Assembly (NCBI GenBank): GCA_003973265.1
Contig: QNYZ01000032.1
Location: 1 to 34,718 of the forward strand
Source: Deltaproteobacteria bacterium
GTDB taxonomy: Bacteria; Desulfobacterota; Desulfobacteria; Desulfobacterales; QNYZ01
Direction: 5' to 3'
DNA: 34,718 bases
The notes under the pieces are model-generated. The model did no database searches, was not told the DNA's origin, and saw only the letters and a list, made by a program, of their open reading frames with translations. Positions 26,787-34,586 of this stretch are shown one piece after another (position 1 is the first letter of the stretch; every line of letters starts with the position of its first letter). The position numbers and the translations under genes are program-made.

Positions 26787-26863
<77 letters not shown>

Positions 26864-26930
26864 TTTTTCTTATCGCCCCCCATTTCGATTTCCAATGGTC
26901 GCCGTCGGATACCTGTTTACCGTCTCCTGT

Positions 26931-28214
26931 TTATGTGGCCGACCGGTTGAGTTTGTTCGCATCCAGCCGGTCCGGGGGAAAAAACAGGGTCGCCATATAG
27001 TCACTGAGGGTCTCCGCCCGCCGGATCCGTTCCACGGAACCATCGGCATGCAGCAGCAGCTCCTGGGGCCGCAGCCGGCCATTGTAGTTAAACCCCATCG
27101 AATACCCGTGGGCACCGGTATCATGGATGCAGACCAGGTCGCCATCGACAATGCGCGGCAACTCCCGCTGAATGGCAAATTTATCATTATTTTCACACAG
27201 GCTGCCCACCACGTCGACGATTTCCGTATCGCCGCCGGCTTGTTTGCCGGGAACGGTGATATGGTGATACGCACCGTAAATCCCCGGCCGCATCAATGCC
27301 GACATGCACGCATCCACCCCCACATAGGTCCGGTAAATCTCTTTTCGATTCAGCGCCCTCGTAATCAGCACACCATGCGGGCCGGCCATATATCGTCCAC
27401 TTTCCATGTAGAGACGGGGCATATATCCGTTCCTTTCTTCAAAAGCACGGAATAACGCCTTAATTTCCGTGGAGAGTGCGCCCAGGTCCAACGGGGCATC
27501 ATCCGGATGGTAGGGAATCCCCAACCCGCCGCCAATATTGATAAATTCAAACCGGATAGACCGGTCGCGGCCGATGCTTTCGACCATATCCAGAAGCATC
27601 CGGGCGGTTTCAACCATGTATTGATAATTTCGTTCATTGGAGGCCACCATGGCATGCAGGCCGAACCGCCGGGCACCACGCTCCCGGGCCCTGTCAAACG
27701 CCAGGGGCAGCTGATCATGGGTCAGGCCATATTTAGACTCCACCGGATTACCGATGATGGCGTTGCCTGTCCGCCGTTCACCGGGGTTGTATCTGAAACA
27801 GATCAATTCAGGCATCCGGGGGACTTTGTCGATCAGGGACAGATCGTCCAGGTTGAGGATACAGCCGCCGTTCCGGGCCGCCACGGCAAACTCCCCGGCA
27901 TGGGTATTGTTGGACGAAAACATGATCTCGTCACCCGTGGCCCCGGTTTTCCGGCTCAGGGCCAGTTCGGGAATCGAGCTGCAGTCAAAACCGAACCCCA
28001 TCTTGCGCATGATTTCCAGGATTCGGGGATTGGGCAGGGCCTTGACGGCAAAATACTCCTTGAAGCCGGCCAGCCCCGAAAACGCCGTTATCAGCTGCTC
28101 CCCGGTTGCTTTCAATCCGGCTTCGTCATAAATATGAAAAGGGGTGCCGAAATGGCTGGCGATATCGGCCAGAATGGGGGTCAGGCGCCCTTCAAAATCA
28201 GTGGACATCGGCAT
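26931..28214 (-). CDS. lysA: Diaminopimelate decarboxylase-like fold III PLP enzyme
   Basis: This 427-residue PLP enzyme should convert meso-diaminopimelate to lysine, the last step of lysine synthesis. The PLP lysine is K58 in YFAVKALPNP. The phosphate-binding NIGGGLGIPY, the MESGRYMAGPHGVL segment, the active-site CENNDKF and the closing GAHGYSMGFNYNGRLRP match group IV decarboxylases, with His where LysA usually has Tyr (GAYGYSM). The sequence is somewhat divergent from standard LysA, so a related decarboxylase (for example carboxynorspermidine or ornithine type) is not fully excluded. Position 52 bases after dapL supports lysine synthesis. Confidence 0.82.
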   Translation of the reverse strand: MPMSTDFEGRLTPILADIASHFGTPFHIYDEAGLKATGEQLITAFSGLAGFKEYFAVKALPNPRILEIMRKMGFGFDCSSIPELALSRKTGATGDEIMFSSNNTHAGEFAVAARNGGCILNLDDLSLIDKVPRMPELICFRYNPGERRTGNAIIGNPVESKYGLTHDQLPLAFDRARERGARRFGLHAMVASNERNYQYMVETARMLLDMVESIGRDRSIRFEFINIGGGLGIPYHPDDAPLDLGALSTEIKALFRAFEERNGYMPRLYMESGRYMAGPHGVLITRALNRKEIYRTYVGVDACMSALMRPGIYGAYHHITVPGKQAGGDTEIVDVVGSLCENNDKFAIQRELPRIVDGDLVCIHDTGAHGYSMGFNYNGRLRPQELLLHADGSVERIRRAETLSDYMATLFFPPDRLDANKLNRSAT

Positions 28215-28266
28215 CGGTTATTCTACCTCTCTATCGTTGGTTAACATATCGACTACCATGGCAAAT

Positions 28267-29490
28267 TTACGCCACCGCCTCACGAACACGGTTCATGGCG
28301 GTCTGGACATTTTCGAAACTATTAAAGGCACTGAAACGAACATAGCCTTCGCCGCACCGGCCGAATCCGGCTCCCGGCGTGCAGACCACGCCGGCTTTCT
28401 CAAGGAGCATGTCAAAAAATTCCCAGGAATTATTTTTGCTTTTTACCCAGATATAAGGCGCGTTTTCACCCCCGATACACTCAAATCCCAGGGCGGTCAT
28501 CTCTTTGAGGATTAACGCAGCATTTTGCAGATAACTGTCGGTCAATTCCCGCGTCTGCATCTGGCCGGCATCGCTGTACACGGCTTCCGCAGCCCGCTGA
28601 ACCGGGTAGGAAACCCCGTTAAACTTGGTGGTGTGACGCCGATGCCAGAGCGTATGCAGCAAATGGCCTGTCCCGTCCGCCGACCAGGCCCGGCATGCTC
28701 TGGGCACCACCGTGTACGCGCACCGGGTGCCGGTAAATCCGGCCGTCTTGGAAAAACTGCGCAGTTCAATGGCCACTTCCCGTGCGCCCGGTATCTCGTA
28801 GATGGAATGGGGCAGCGAATCGTCGCGGATAAAGGCTTCATAGGCGGCATCAAACAGGATCAGAGCTTTGGCCTGACGGGCATAGTCCACCCAGCCGCCC
28901 AGCGCTTCCCTTCCGATGGTGGCCCCGGTGGGGTTGTTGGGAAAACAGAGGTAAATCAAATCCACCGGTTGATCCGGCAGGGCCGGGATAAATCCATTTC
29001 CCGAAGTCCCGTCCAGATAGGTGATTCCGGCATAGCGCCCATCGGTCGCCCGGCCGGTGCGGCCGGCCATCACATTGGTGTCCAGGTAGACCGGGTAGAC
29101 CGGGTCGGGGATGGCCACCGAAATATCATCGGAAAAAATCTCCTGGATGTTGGCAGAATCGCACTTGGCCCCGTCGCTGACAAAGATTTCATCCGGCTGA
29201 ATATCGGCTCCCCGGGCCATAAAATCGTGGGCGGCAATCTTCTCTCTTAAAAAAGGATAACCCTGCTCAGGGCCGTACCCCCGAAACAGCGCTTCATCCG
29301 CCATTTCGTCCACGGCCCGATGAAAAGCCGACACGCATGCCGGCGGCAGGGGCCGGGTCACATCGCCGATTCCCAGTTTGATAATTTCCCGATCGGGATT
29401 TTCTTCCTGAAACGCCGATACCCGCCTGGCGATCTCCGAAAAGAGATAGGACGCTTCCAGCTTTAAATAATTTTCATTGATTCGGATCAT
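28267..29490 (-). CDS. dapL: LL-diaminopimelate aminotransferase
   Basis: This 407-residue fold I aminotransferase converts tetrahydrodipicolinate directly to LL-diaminopimelate using glutamate, bypassing the succinylase or acetylase steps. The start [20 protein letters not shown] and [15 protein letters not shown] are diagnostic of DapL, as are [17 protein letters not shown] and [18 protein letters not shown]. The PLP lysine is K248 in [12 protein letters not shown]. The pathway is common in Desulfobacterota, Chlamydiae and plants. It is followed by lysA, while the epimerase dapF is not in the window. It lies 65 bases after the ABM-domain gene. Confidence 0.96.
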   Translation of the reverse strand: MIRINENYLKLEASYLFSEIARRVSAFQEENPDREIIKLGIGDVTRPLPPACVSAFHRAVDEMADEALFRGYGPEQGYPFLREKIAAHDFMARGADIQPDEIFVSDGAKCDSANIQEIFSDDISVAIPDPVYPVYLDTNVMAGRTGRATDGRYAGITYLDGTSGNGFIPALPDQPVDLIYLCFPNNPTGATIGREALGGWVDYARQAKALILFDAAYEAFIRDDSLPHSIYEIPGAREVAIELRSFSKTAGFTGTRCAYTVVPRACRAWSADGTGHLLHTLWHRRHTTKFNGVSYPVQRAAEAVYSDAGQMQTRELTDSYLQNAALILKEMTALGFECIGGENAPYIWVKSKNNSWEFFDMLLEKAGVVCTPGAGFGRCGEGYVRFSAFNSFENVQTAMNRVREAVA

Positions 29491-29555
29491 GGATTACCTC
29501 AATTGAATATTCACAGTGCGAACATCTCCGCCCCTTGCCGATATAGCGATCGTTC

Positions 29556-29861
29556 TTATTTGTCAAAAAACACTTCATACATCGTTGATGTTTTTTCCTT
29601 CTCAAGCAGAAAGATGTCATCTTCGGGATAATATTTGGCTTTCTCAGGTGATTCCCCCGCAAATTTTTTAATGGATTCGATAGAGTCCCATAAGGTCACC
29701 AATAAAAAATGCGCCTCATTTCCATCTGTTCGCCGGAGAAAATACCGCTTCTTCAATCCGGGTACCGAGCCATAGTCAGGTGCGGCCCGTTCTATCATGA
29801 ACCGGGTATATTCGTCTGCCTTATCCGCACTTGTCCGTCCATGCCAAAGCCTTGCAATCAT
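29556..29861 (-). CDS. Small ABM-domain (dimeric alpha/beta-barrel) protein
   Basis: This 101-residue protein resembles antibiotic-biosynthesis-monooxygenase-type proteins. It starts MIARLWHGRTSADKADEYTRFM and continues with PGLKKRYFLRR and a FLLVTLWDSIESIKKFAG segment, the typical beta-alpha-beta pattern with a conserved Trp. Such proteins are found as small oxygenases, haem-degrading enzymes or ligand-binding proteins, and here no activity can be assigned. Its ATG overlaps the Lrp gene stop by 4 bases, so the two are co-expressed. An oxygenase role would be odd in a strict anaerobe. Confidence 0.7.
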   Translation of the reverse strand: MIARLWHGRTSADKADEYTRFMIERAAPDYGSVPGLKKRYFLRRTDGNEAHFLLVTLWDSIESIKKFAGESPEKAKYYPEDDIFLLEKEKTSTMYEVFFDK

Positions 29862-30331
29862 GTTGTTTTCCCCTCTTTATTTTCATCAATGGGAATTCGG
29901 GCGGTTTCCTTTACCGTTTCCAGTGCAATAACCGTTCGGGTCGACTGCACCCCTTTTATCCCGGCAATCCGATGCCGGACAATTTGTCCCAGTTCATGGG
30001 GATCCGCAGCCCTTAACTTCACCAGATAAGCGTCGTCACCCGCCACGAGATGAACTTCCTGCACGGATTCGATGGCCGCCAGGGTTTCCCCGACACGGTC
30101 ACCCTTGTTCCCCGGTTTTATTTTTACGGTCACAAAAGCCACCAGGCTCTTGGTGAAGTATTTCGGATTCAGCCGAACCTCGTAGCCCTCTATAATCCCC
30201 TGTTTTTCAAGCTTCCGAATCCGCTCCAGAACCGCCGAGGGTGCCAGCGCCACCTGGCGGGCGACCTCCACATTCGGAATACGGGCTTTCTTTTGCAAGA
30301 TCTTCAGTATTTTAAAGCTTATTTCGTCCAT
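29858..30331 (-). CDS. Lrp/AsnC-family transcriptional regulator
   Basis: This 157-residue protein has the family layout: an N-terminal helix-turn-helix (DEISFKILKILQKKARIPNVEVAR, then LAPSAVLERIRKLEKQGII) and a C-terminal RAM ligand-binding domain (VAFVTVKIKPG, EVHLVAGDDAYLVKLRAAD). Lrp/AsnC proteins sense amino acids and form octamers that wrap DNA. It heads a minus-strand set that runs through the ABM protein to dapL and lysA, so lysine or a related amino acid is a reasonable guess for its ligand. Two similar dyads overlie its own promoter, pointing to autoregulation. Confidence 0.9.
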   Translation of the reverse strand: MDEISFKILKILQKKARIPNVEVARQVALAPSAVLERIRKLEKQGIIEGYEVRLNPKYFTKSLVAFVTVKIKPGNKGDRVGETLAAIESVQEVHLVAGDDAYLVKLRAADPHELGQIVRHRIAGIKGVQSTRTVIALETVKETARIPIDENKEGKTT

Positions 30332-30353
30332 TATTCTGCCACTGAGTTTTTTT

Positions 30354-30370
30354 CAAGATAATAATTCTTG
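30354..30370. promoter_or_regulatory. Lrp-type dyad 1, over the -10 box
   Basis: CAAGA-N7-TCTTG is a perfect 5-bp inverted repeat with an AT-only centre, 17 bp in all. It matches the general form of Lrp/AsnC binding sites (short arms, AT-rich middle). Confidence 0.55.
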
Positions 30371-30387
30371 TAACTATCATTAGTCAA
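30358..30387 (-). promoter_or_regulatory. Promoter of the Lrp-ABM-dapL-lysA set
   Basis: On the minus strand, TTGACT (30387-30382) and TATTAT (30363-30358) are 18 bases apart. The start point would be about 20 bases before the regulator ATG. Confidence 0.55.
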
Positions 30388-30401
30388 GAATTATATTCTT
30401 A
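30385..30401. promoter_or_regulatory. Lrp-type dyad 2, at the -35 box
   Basis: CAAGAATTATATTCTTA contains the perfect 6-bp dyad AAGAAT-TAT-ATTCTT. Its centre is 31 bp from that of dyad 1, about three helical turns, so both would face the same side of the DNA. A weaker half-site with TTCTT follows at 30416-30420. Confidence 0.55.
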
Positions 30402-30466
30402 GCCGCGCGAAAATATTCTTATCCAGATAAAACGCGACAGCCGCATCACTGTCGACTGGCCCAGAC

Positions 30467-30520
30467 AAAAATAAGCTTATCGTCAAGCGGTAATGCTTAA
30501 CGGATAAACTTATTTTTTTT
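30467..30520 (-). terminator. Intrinsic terminator after the 118-residue unknown protein
   Basis: The arms AAAAATAAG-C-TTATC and GATAA-A-CTTATTTTT pair with one mismatch, enclosing a loop that has its own small AAGC/GCTT hairpin. T-runs flank it on both strands: five T in the minus transcript and eight on the plus strand. It lies about 40 bases after the unknown gene's stop. A second small hairpin, CGACAG-N8-CTGTCG, follows at 30435-30454. Confidence 0.7.
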
Positions 30521-30558
30521 AATACCTTTACGAAGCTGCCAGATAGAGCGGATTCCCC

Positions 30559-30915
30559 TCAGGGAACGATAATGCGGGAATCGCCTTTTTCCTCCGCCTC
30601 TTTTTTCTGGAGTTCCTTCAGGTTTTCGACCACCTGTGCCAGTGCGCTTTCCATGGCTTTGGGAAATTCATTCATGGCCTCATCGAGATTATTGGCCATG
30701 AGCCTGGCTTGAAGCGGTACGGGGCCTTCCGGCGACATCAACTGCGTGTGCCCCAGAAAGATCGGTGTCCGGCTCCTATCTTCGGTTCCATCCTGATTCA
30801 CCGGAATCAGGCGCCGGATAGACGCCACTTTAAGGTCGGTAAAAGATTCCTCACGATATAAATTATTCCGGTCAACGGCAAAATCGATATCCTTCGGTTG
30901 CGCATGCTCACTCAT
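30559..30915 (-). CDS. Conserved-looking cytoplasmic protein of unknown function
   Basis: I do not recognise this 118-residue protein. It has no signal peptide or membrane segment. The middle is mixed beta-type sequence (LKVASIRRLIPVNQDG, RTPIFLGHTQLM, GPVPLQARLMANNLDEA), and the C-terminal third is a helix rich in Glu and Lys (FPKAMESALAQVVENLKELQ) that could form a coiled coil. Of two possible ATGs (30921, 30915) the second is chosen because GGGAG lies 7 bases before it and only 1 base before the first. It follows the FG-GAP gene on the same strand by about 100 bases and is closed by its own terminator. Confidence 0.75.
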   Translation of the reverse strand: MSEHAQPKDIDFAVDRNNLYREESFTDLKVASIRRLIPVNQDGTEDRSRTPIFLGHTQLMSPEGPVPLQARLMANNLDEAMNEFPKAMESALAQVVENLKELQKKEAEEKGDSRIIVP

Positions 30916-31018
30916 AAACATTCTCCCTATGGGTTTCTATTGGATTGAGTTCCGACACCAATACCATTCCCATGCCCCCCTGTCACGCGAAATAGCCTGG
31001 ATGGCGATGGTGGCCGGC

Positions 31019-32536
31019 TCAGTTTTGCGATAACAACAGCATGATACCGGGGATCAATTGAGTATTCCGCCCGTCTATCGTGTAGGCATAATTCGCCTCC
31101 ACCTGCTTCCGTATAACCTCGGTACCGCTCAGGAAATGCACCCTTACATTGACACGACCGGCAGTGCCCAAACCGAAGTGAAGCCTGGGGGAATTTTCCG
31201 CAAGGTATCCCTGGTTGCTGTTCACCTCACGAAAACCGATAAGCTGGTCACTTTCCCCGTTCTGATCTATCGAGTAGACATAAACCTTGGCCCCGAACGC
31301 GCCGATTTGACCATTTTCACTGATCAGATCCAGTTCCAACCAGTTGCCGGAAGGGTTGTCGGCCGCATAGATCCTGTTTTCCGAGCCTTTGGAAACCCGG
31401 ATGAAGTCTTCCTGCCCGTTGTTGTTGATATCGGCAAAGGCGATGGACCGCGGATCAGACTGGTTTGCATCGGGAATGGCAGGCCCCTTGTAAAATCCGC
31501 CGTGGCCGTTATTCAGATAAACATGCGAACCTCCGGCAAAAACCAGATCCAGGTCACCATCATTATCCAGATCGGCGAAACCGCCCATATACCCCTTGTC
31601 ATTAAAGTGGGCCAGGTATGAGAAATGGCCACCGCCGTTATTGCGGTATAGCTCCGATGACCCGGCGGTAACCAGCAGCAGGTCCAGGTCCCCGTCGTTG
31701 TCGATATCGGCGGTCGTGATGCCATCGCCCGCCTTGTGGTTTATACCTACTGAAACCGGATCAACCCGCGTGAAATTGCCGTGGCCGTCGTTTTTCAGAA
31801 TGTTCACCTTGCCCGTCCGGTTGGCGGCGATGATGTCAACATCACCGTCGCCATCAAAGTCGGTGTCCGTCGCCCCCTGGCCGGCCGGGCACCCGTAAAG
31901 GGCACCGGAGGTAATCTGGGTAAACCTGAAGTCTCCATCGTTGCGATACACTTCATTATTTTCATGGGAATCACTTCCCCTGTAACCGTTGACGGCAAAG
32001 ATATCGAGATCCCCATCACCATCCATGTCAAACGCCAGAATCGCCCGGGTTTTTTCATGCCGTGAGTCGAGCGGTGTGCCCTGGATCCGGACAAACTGGC
32101 CGTTACCGAGATTTTCGAACAGGTCATTGGTATTGCTGAACGAGCTGACGACATAGGTCGTTGCGTTAATCAGGTCATAGTCGCCGTCATTATCCAGGTC
32201 GGCCCAGCACGCGCCGTGTGAACCGCCGTCGGTATCATCAAGCCCGGATACCTGGGTCTGGTCCTGAAAAGTCTCGTTGCCATTGTTATGAAAGTAGAAG
32301 TCCGGCACAAGACCCGACGAGCCGTTATACGTCATGTACAGATCCGGCAGCCCATCACCGTCGGTATCCGCCCACATGCCGCCATGCCCGCCGTAGGCCG
32401 GGCCGATCCTCCGGATCTCCCGGATGCTGAGTTGCTGGGCGCCGGCCCTTCCATGAACCGGTACGATCACCAAAAGAACAAGTAAACAGACAATTATCCG
32501 TACCCCGGTTTTACCATTATGCGCCAAACAGTTCAT
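31019..32536 (-). CDS. Exported FG-GAP/VCBS repeat protein with ASPIC/UnbV C-terminus (CRTAC1-like)
   Basis: This 505-residue protein begins with a signal peptide (VRIIVCLLVLLVIVPVHGRAGA), so it should leave the cytoplasm. About seven calcium-binding FG-GAP-type motifs follow: DTDGDGLPD, DLDNDGDYD, DMDGDGDLD, DFDGDGDVD, DIDNDGDLD, DLDNDGDLD and the weaker DINNNGQED, forming a seven-bladed beta-propeller. The C-terminal part (GAFGAKVYVY, NSNQGYLAENSPRLHFGLG) matches the ASPIC/UnbV domain. The frame is open upstream, but the ATG at 32536 is chosen for its GGAGG site and the signal peptide. Surface binding or adhesion is likely; the partner is unknown. Confidence 0.88.
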   Translation of the reverse strand: MNCLAHNGKTGVRIIVCLLVLLVIVPVHGRAGAQQLSIREIRRIGPAYGGHGGMWADTDGDGLPDLYMTYNGSSGLVPDFYFHNNGNETFQDQTQVSGLDDTDGGSHGACWADLDNDGDYDLINATTYVVSSFSNTNDLFENLGNGQFVRIQGTPLDSRHEKTRAILAFDMDGDGDLDIFAVNGYRGSDSHENNEVYRNDGDFRFTQITSGALYGCPAGQGATDTDFDGDGDVDIIAANRTGKVNILKNDGHGNFTRVDPVSVGINHKAGDGITTADIDNDGDLDLLLVTAGSSELYRNNGGGHFSYLAHFNDKGYMGGFADLDNDGDLDLVFAGGSHVYLNNGHGGFYKGPAIPDANQSDPRSIAFADINNNGQEDFIRVSKGSENRIYAADNPSGNWLELDLISENGQIGAFGAKVYVYSIDQNGESDQLIGFREVNSNQGYLAENSPRLHFGLGTAGRVNVRVHFLSGTEVIRKQVEANYAYTIDGRNTQLIPGIMLLLSQN

Positions 32537-32696
32537 CTCCACCCTCCCTGAAACAATTAAAGCCGCCAGCATTGCGAGGATCGCGGGTGATCGTACGGAA
32601 GATAAAAAGTTTTTTGAAAAGGATGAAACAGAATAAAGATTGTGTACGGGTATACTATCAGTGCGACATGAAGTGTCTTCCGACTTCGACTTCCCG

Positions 32697-32705
32697 ATTA
32701 TATCA
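32697..32705 (-). promoter_or_regulatory. Extended -10 promoter for the FG-GAP gene
   Basis: The minus strand reads TGATATAAT, a perfect -10 box with the extended TGn element. The -35 region is poor, as is usual for such promoters. The leader would be about 150 bases. Confidence 0.55.
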
Positions 32706-32860
32706 AAATCGCGATCATAAAAACGCATATACCCAATGACGGCGGGTGTCAATCAGAAATGTTTTCATGGCAGCGATCCGCCTCCCTCTTGTGGCGCCGG
32801 TGGGTGAATTGCCCTGTTTAATCCGAAGATTATTTGAATAATTTTAACACCTGGGCAAAA

Positions 32861-32889
32861 TTGCTTTTTACGGTTTTATCATGTATAGA
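32861..32889 (+). promoter_or_regulatory. Candidate promoter of the beta-propeller/SGNH pair
   Basis: TTGCTT (32861-32866) and TATAGA (32884-32889) are spaced by 17 bases, with the -10 embedded in the centre of a dyad. Each box matches consensus at four positions of six. Confidence 0.45.
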
Positions 32890-32899
32890 AACCGTAAAA
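32866..32899. promoter_or_regulatory. Perfect 11-bp dyad around the -10 box
   Basis: TTTTACGGTTT (32866-32876) and AAACCGTAAAA (32889-32899) are exact complements around 12 bases. There is no T-run after it on either strand, so it is not a terminator. Its overlap with the candidate -10 box suggests an operator. Confidence 0.6.
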
Positions 32900-32938
32900 G
32901 ATCGGGCTGCGTTAAGTAAAAAAAGTGAGGCACGTTTA

Positions 32939-33754
32939 ATGAAAGAATACCTGGTAATCCCGGCTTTCGTCTTCTTCACCTTTGTTGGTGTTATTTTACC
33001 CTGTTATGCTCTGGAAACCGGGCAGTCTTCCCTGTTATCTGCAGCGGATTTCGTCTGGGTAAAGCCGGGCCGGACCTCTTCTTCGCTTTTGCACAGCCGT
33101 TTCCTTGACGATCAATGGTCTGATCCGGAAGTGCTGGTTGAAAGCCGTACCGGCCTGGTCAACACACCGAGTGTCGTGCGAACCGATAAAGGCGCGCTAT
33201 GGGTGTTCTGGTCGGTCCTGCAGGGAGATGATTCTCAGCTCTTTTCCATGCATCAGACAGAGGGACGATGGTCTGCCCCGAGCACTATTCCTTCGAAAAT
33301 GCATTTCAACAGCGGCTCAGTGGTTACCCTGGCAGCAGATGGTCTTCCCTGGATATTCTGGGTCGGTAATGACAGCGGAGATGACGATATCTATTCGGCC
33401 AGATGGCAAGGCAATGAATGGAGCCGGCCTGTTCGCGTCAATGAAGAAAACAGTGCACCCGACATCCTGCCTTTTTGCGGCCTTGACGGGAAAGGCAGGG
33501 TATGGGTGGCCTGGCTCGGTTTTAACGGCCAGCGCTATCAACGGTATTTCTCCTTCTGGGCGGGAGATCACTGGAGCGCCCAGGCGCCTTTCACCGACGA
33601 CAATCCGCTTTTTGCAATGGCCGAACGCAGGTTCCGGATTCGGCCCAGCCTGCCCGCAGCCGCAGGCAACCGGGCCAGCGGATATCTTGATATCCAGGAC
33701 GGCAACAGGTATATTCGCTCTTTCCGAATGCTTTTCAAAGGTCCGACACAGTGA
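32939..33754 (+). CDS. Exported beta-propeller-like protein of unknown function
   Basis: This 271-residue protein starts with a signal peptide ending near PCYA (residue 24). The mature part is a run of similar units with the pattern W-S-x-P followed by a strand and a W-hF-W strand: DDQWSDPEVLV with ALWVFWS, EGRWSAPSTIP with LPWIFWVG, GNEWSRPVRVN with RVWVAWLG, and GDHWSAQAPF. This is the look of BNR/sialidase-type or related propeller repeats, but no catalytic residues can be assigned. The frame is open upstream; the ATG at 32939 is taken because GTGAGG lies 8 bases before it. It is probably co-transcribed with the SGNH hydrolase 109 bases downstream. Confidence 0.75.
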   Translation: MKEYLVIPAFVFFTFVGVILPCYALETGQSSLLSAADFVWVKPGRTSSSLLHSRFLDDQWSDPEVLVESRTGLVNTPSVVRTDKGALWVFWSVLQGDDSQLFSMHQTEGRWSAPSTIPSKMHFNSGSVVTLAADGLPWIFWVGNDSGDDDIYSARWQGNEWSRPVRVNEENSAPDILPFCGLDGKGRVWVAWLGFNGQRYQRYFSFWAGDHWSAQAPFTDDNPLFAMAERRFRIRPSLPAAAGNRASGYLDIQDGNRYIRSFRMLFKGPTQ

Positions 33755-33863
33755 CAATATCGCTTCAATCGGGATCACCTGCCCTGATGATATAATTCAG
33801 GCAGAGCCGTACCGGCTGGAGCGCCCCGGACCCTTAATACCTGATTTTTATCTGGATTTTTTA

Positions 33864-34586
33864 ATGAAAACAAGCAAAATTTATTTTTTAATTATCGCAA
33901 TTATTCTATTTTCCGGCAGCATTTCCGCCAGGGCGTATGATGGCGTGGTGACCATGGGCTTCGGAGACAGCATCACCCAGGGATATCCCTATGTTCGGAC
34001 CCATGGCAATGGATGCCATTGTGGGATTTATGAACAATACCTGGAGAAAATGCTTACAGACAGATGTATCCCAAACCTGGTTTTTAACTGGGGAATTGGC
34101 GGTGAAACCACTGCCGGCGGGCTGAACCGGATTGATTCAAATATCCAGTCCGCGGTCTCCAGTTGGGGGCACGTCAATTTTGTCCTGCTGATGGAAGGGA
34201 CCAATGACTATATCTTCGGCATTTCCAAGAGCACCACTGTCTTTAACTTAAGCATGATGATAGATACGATCCGCAGGCATAACATAACCCCCGTTATCGG
34301 CACATTGACACCGGATACCCGAACTCCGCACAGAGGCATTCCCGAATATAATACCCGCATCCGCAACATGGCGGCTTCTAAAAATGTTGCTCTCGTAGAT
34401 CATTATGCGGCCATGGTTGCCAACTGGGGGGCATTGACCTATGATGGGCTGCATCCGAATACGCAGGGTTATTATCAGATGGCGGCCCAGTGGTCTGAGA
34501 TGGTTGAGGCCCTGCTCGGTCCGGGCAGGAATCATTGCAGGATTCCCACCGGTGCGTATCTTCTCCTTCTGGGCGGGGGAAATTGA
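33864..34586 (+). CDS. Exported SGNH/GDSL-family hydrolase
   Basis: This 240-residue protein has a signal peptide (IYFLIIAIILFSGSISARA, cleavage near residue 24) and all the SGNH blocks: block I GFGDSITQG with nucleophile S36, block II NWGIGGETT (oxyanion Gly), block III EGTNDY with N114, and block V DGLHPNTQGY with D194 and H197. Members are lipases, esterases and carbohydrate deacetylases; the exact substrate is not readable. A very long overlapping frame continues upstream through the previous gene, but the ATG at 33864 gives the signal peptide. The C-terminus CRIPTGAYLLLLGGGN is hydrophobic and stops abruptly. The ribosome-binding site is weak. Confidence 0.88.
   Translation: MKTSKIYFLIIAIILFSGSISARAYDGVVTMGFGDSITQGYPYVRTHGNGCHCGIYEQYLEKMLTDRCIPNLVFNWGIGGETTAGGLNRIDSNIQSAVSSWGHVNFVLLMEGTNDYIFGISKSTTVFNLSMMIDTIRRHNITPVIGTLTPDTRTPHRGIPEYNTRIRNMAASKNVALVDHYAAMVANWGALTYDGLHPNTQGYYQMAAQWSEMVEALLGPGRNHCRIPTGAYLLLLGGGN

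Larger units (their letters stand above)
32537..32938. other. Divergent control region between the FG-GAP and beta-propeller genes
   Basis: About 400 bases without a gene. It holds an extended -10 promoter for the minus-strand gene (32697-32705) and a promoter-plus-dyad element for the plus-strand gene (32861-32899). Open frames extend into it from both sides, but start-site evidence excludes them. Confidence 0.6.

Noticed and set aside
33780..33805. Small hairpin (CTGCC...GGCAG) between the propeller and SGNH genes
   Set aside because: Short, bulged and without a T-run; could be chance.
33105..33863. Long plus-strand frame that would add about 250 residues to the SGNH hydrolase
   Set aside because: It overlaps the propeller gene in another frame, has no family resemblance, and would bury the hydrolase signal peptide.
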